Source of the DNA: an uncultured Lactobacillaceae bacterium
GTDB lineage: Bacteria > Bacillota > Bacilli > Lactobacillales > Lactobacillaceae
Length of the DNA stretch: 5,960 bases
Assembly (NCBI GenBank): GCA_934216625.1
Contig: CAKQCC010000051.1
Location: 1-5,960 of the forward strand
Direction: 5' to 3'
Of this stretch, positions 4,682 to 5,960 are shown one piece after another. The translations under genes were made by a program, and so were the position numbers. The notes beneath the pieces were generated by a model. It was given only the letters and a program-made list of their open reading frames with translations. It searched no databases and was not told the origin of the DNA. The stretch's first letter is position 1, and each line of letters begins with the position of its first letter.

Positions 4682-5518
4682 TTATTTTTGATAATCGGCT
4701 GAACTAGCCAGCTTTCGTAATCGCTTGAAGCAATTTAATTCTTTAGACAGATGGTCGATGGTCCCGTCAACCGAACGGGAACCGAGTGGTAATTGTAATG
4801 GCAAGGTCGCAAAGTGGTTGGTGACCTGGTCATAGATGATCTGAGCCGCCCGCTTCGGGTCACCATTTTCTTTTCCGGCCCGTTTAGCCATAAACTTCAT
4901 TTGTGAATTTAAGAATTGGTAATCCTTAATTCTAGATAATTGCGGTTTAGCGGTCTTGGCGAAATTAGTCCGAAAGGCGCTGGGCTCGACTAACATTACT
5001 TTAATTCCGGCGGGTTTAACTTCACGGGCGAGGGTTTGGTTCATTCCCTCGACCGCGTATTTGGCACCGGTATAATAAGCAACCGCTAGGAACGGGTTCA
5101 GTCCTGACATTGAGGAAAAATCAACGATGGCGCCCCGGTGCTGCCGGCGCATGATCGGCAGTACGGCACGGGTCATTTTAACCAGTCCCCAGACGTCAAC
5201 GTTGAACATAGCTTGGGCTTGCTTGAGGGATGATTCTTCGTAAGTCCCGACAATTCCGAAACCAGCGTTGTTGACCAGGACGTCGATTCGGCCCAGTTTT
5301 CGCCGGGTAGCTTCGACAACTTGTTTGATTTCGGAATCGTTGGTCACGTCTAACTTCATTTTTTGAATTTGACCGTGATTAAATTGGTCAAGGTAGTTCA
5401 ATTGGGAAGCCGGGTGCCGAGCCGTAGCGACTAGGTTGACTTTTTGCTGGGCCAGATATTGAGCTAGTTCGCGGCCGAATCCAGTGTGGCAACCAGTAAC
5501 TAACCATGTTTGGGTCAT
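4682..5518 (-). CDS. Classical short-chain dehydrogenase/reductase (17beta-HSD-like group)
   Basis: A cytoplasmic NAD(P)(H)-dependent oxidoreductase with a Rossmann fold, 278 residues. The cofactor motif TGCHTGFG is at 8-15 (TGxxxGxG). Arg34 after the second strand (ATAR) suggests NADP(H) preference. LDVT at 56-59 contacts adenine in the family. NNAG is at 83-86. The catalytic set is Asn106, Ser136, Tyr149 and Lys153 (Y-TGA-K), and EPSAFRT follows strand six. The C-terminal region, with GDPKRAAQ and PLQLPLGS, matches the layout of the 17beta-hydroxysteroid-dehydrogenase-like SDR group; the real substrate is unknown and need not be a steroid. I place the start at ATG 5518, 7 bases after AGAAG; a TTG at 5521 is too close to that site. 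Only 4 bases separate it from the pepN stop, and the last pepN codons supply its Shine-Dalgarno sequence, so translation is probably coupled. Confidence 0.93.
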   Translation of the reverse strand: MTQTWLVTGCHTGFGRELAQYLAQQKVNLVATARHPASQLNYLDQFNHGQIQKMKLDVTNDSEIKQVVEATRRKLGRIDVLVNNAGFGIVGTYEESSLKQAQAMFNVDVWGLVKMTRAVLPIMRRQHRGAIVDFSSMSGLNPFLAVAYYTGAKYAVEGMNQTLAREVKPAGIKVMLVEPSAFRTNFAKTAKPQLSRIKDYQFLNSQMKFMAKRAGKENGDPKRAAQIIYDQVTNHFATLPLQLPLGSRSVDGTIDHLSKELNCFKRLRKLASSADYQK

Positions 5519-5522
5519 CAAA

Positions 5523-5960
5523 TCACTTCTTTTGAATTGAATCTAAAGTTCTTTCAACGTCATGTTGTTCAGCTTCAATTAAGCTAACTCGGCTAGTGAT
5601 GGACTCGATGTCCATTTGGATTTCACGACCGAGGCCCGGTAAGTTAACTTTGGGTTCGAAGAAAGCCTTGAATTCAGCCAACCGTTTTTGGGTGTGAAAG
5701 ACGTTGGCAGCGATCGTGATGTAGAACGTAAATTCCATGTCACCACCGAGTTTCTTTTCGAGCCACTGCCAGTGATCTCTGAACCAGTCCCAGACAGCTT
5801 GCTGACCAGCATGATTTGCCAAAAGGCCGCCGTACCAGCTTCTTAAGTCTTGTGGCTTAATTACGTTAGCGTTTTTGAACTGATTAATAATTGATTTAAC
5901 AATTTTCGGATCCTTAGTACTGGTGATGGCGGTTTGCAAGTCGGTCTGATAGCTTGGGTC
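5523..5960 (-). CDS. pepN: Aminopeptidase N, C-terminal part (5' end beyond right edge)
   Basis: The open frame runs from the right edge to TGA at 5525-5523, giving 145 residues with no start in the window; the visible N-terminal edge reads DPSYQTDLQTAITSTKD. This is the end of the helical ERAP1-like C-terminal domain of an M1 zinc aminopeptidase. WDWFRDHWQWLEKKLGGDME, then FTFYIT, AEFKAFFEP and the PGLGREI segment are characteristic of lactobacillus PepN, which removes N-terminal residues from peptides in the cytoplasm and is usually about 840-850 residues long. Roughly the last sixth is present. The GAMEN and HExxH-x18-E active-site motifs lie in the missing part and cannot be checked. It heads an apparent operon with the dehydrogenase and the 56-residue membrane protein. 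Confidence 0.93.
   Translation of the reverse strand, partial: DPSYQTDLQTAITSTKDPKIVKSIINQFKNANVIKPQDLRSWYGGLLANHAGQQAVWDWFRDHWQWLEKKLGGDMEFTFYITIAANVFHTQKRLAEFKAFFEPKVNLPGLGREIQMDIESITSRVSLIEAEQHDVERTLDSIQKK

Noticed and set aside
5579..5812. Minus-strand 77-codon frame inside pepN
   Set aside because: Ser/Arg-rich shadow translation of the clearly conserved PepN C-terminus.

Overview
The window looks like a chromosomal segment from a low-to-moderate GC Gram-positive bacterium, most likely a member of the Lactobacillaceae. The basis is the lactobacillus-type C-terminus of aminopeptidase N at the right edge, strong AGGAGG-type ribosome binding sites, extended -10 (TGn-TAtaAT) promoters, a Gram-positive lipoprotein and dense gene packing. 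The genus cannot be fixed by eye. I see no insertion sequence, integrase, tRNA, rRNA or CRISPR array.

Left third (1-2003). The 5' end of an unrecognised minus-strand gene runs off the left edge. Divergent to it is a 73-codon gene of unknown function, followed by a small secreted lipoprotein (436-963). Converging on the lipoprotein with no intervening base is a minus-strand gene (964-1398) for a cytoplasmic protein with weak DUF1828-like features. A short divergent promoter region separates it from a two-gene plus-strand operon: a 90-residue membrane protein (GTG start at 1480) and a 78-residue soluble protein (1767-2003). That operon ends in a Rho-independent terminator lying inside the 3' end of the opposing permease gene.

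Middle (2000-4450). A tightly packed minus-strand operon reads, in transcription order: a YdjM-type membrane-bound metal-dependent hydrolase (3848-4414), an unrecognised 142-residue soluble protein, and a 12-TM-type amino-acid permease of the AAT/CycA-like branch (2000-3415). The genes are joined by near-overlapping or ATGA-overlapping stop/start pairs. An extended -10 promoter lies just upstream of the first gene.

Right third (4446-5960). A second minus-strand operon reads: the C-terminal part of pepN (5' end off the right edge), a classical short-chain dehydrogenase whose Shine-Dalgarno sequence is formed by the last codons of pepN, and a 56-residue two-TM protein with a perfect RBS. It ends in a Rho-independent terminator that abuts the promoter of the middle operon.

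Functionally this is ordinary housekeeping and accessory metabolism: peptide breakdown (PepN), amino-acid uptake (permease) and a redox enzyme. Around these sit several small membrane, lipoprotein and cytoplasmic proteins I cannot identify. I see no convincing novel defence or mobile system. The points most worth following are the 56-residue membrane protein in the pepN operon, the coupled hydrolase-unknown-permease cassette, and the unknown 1480-2003 operon.
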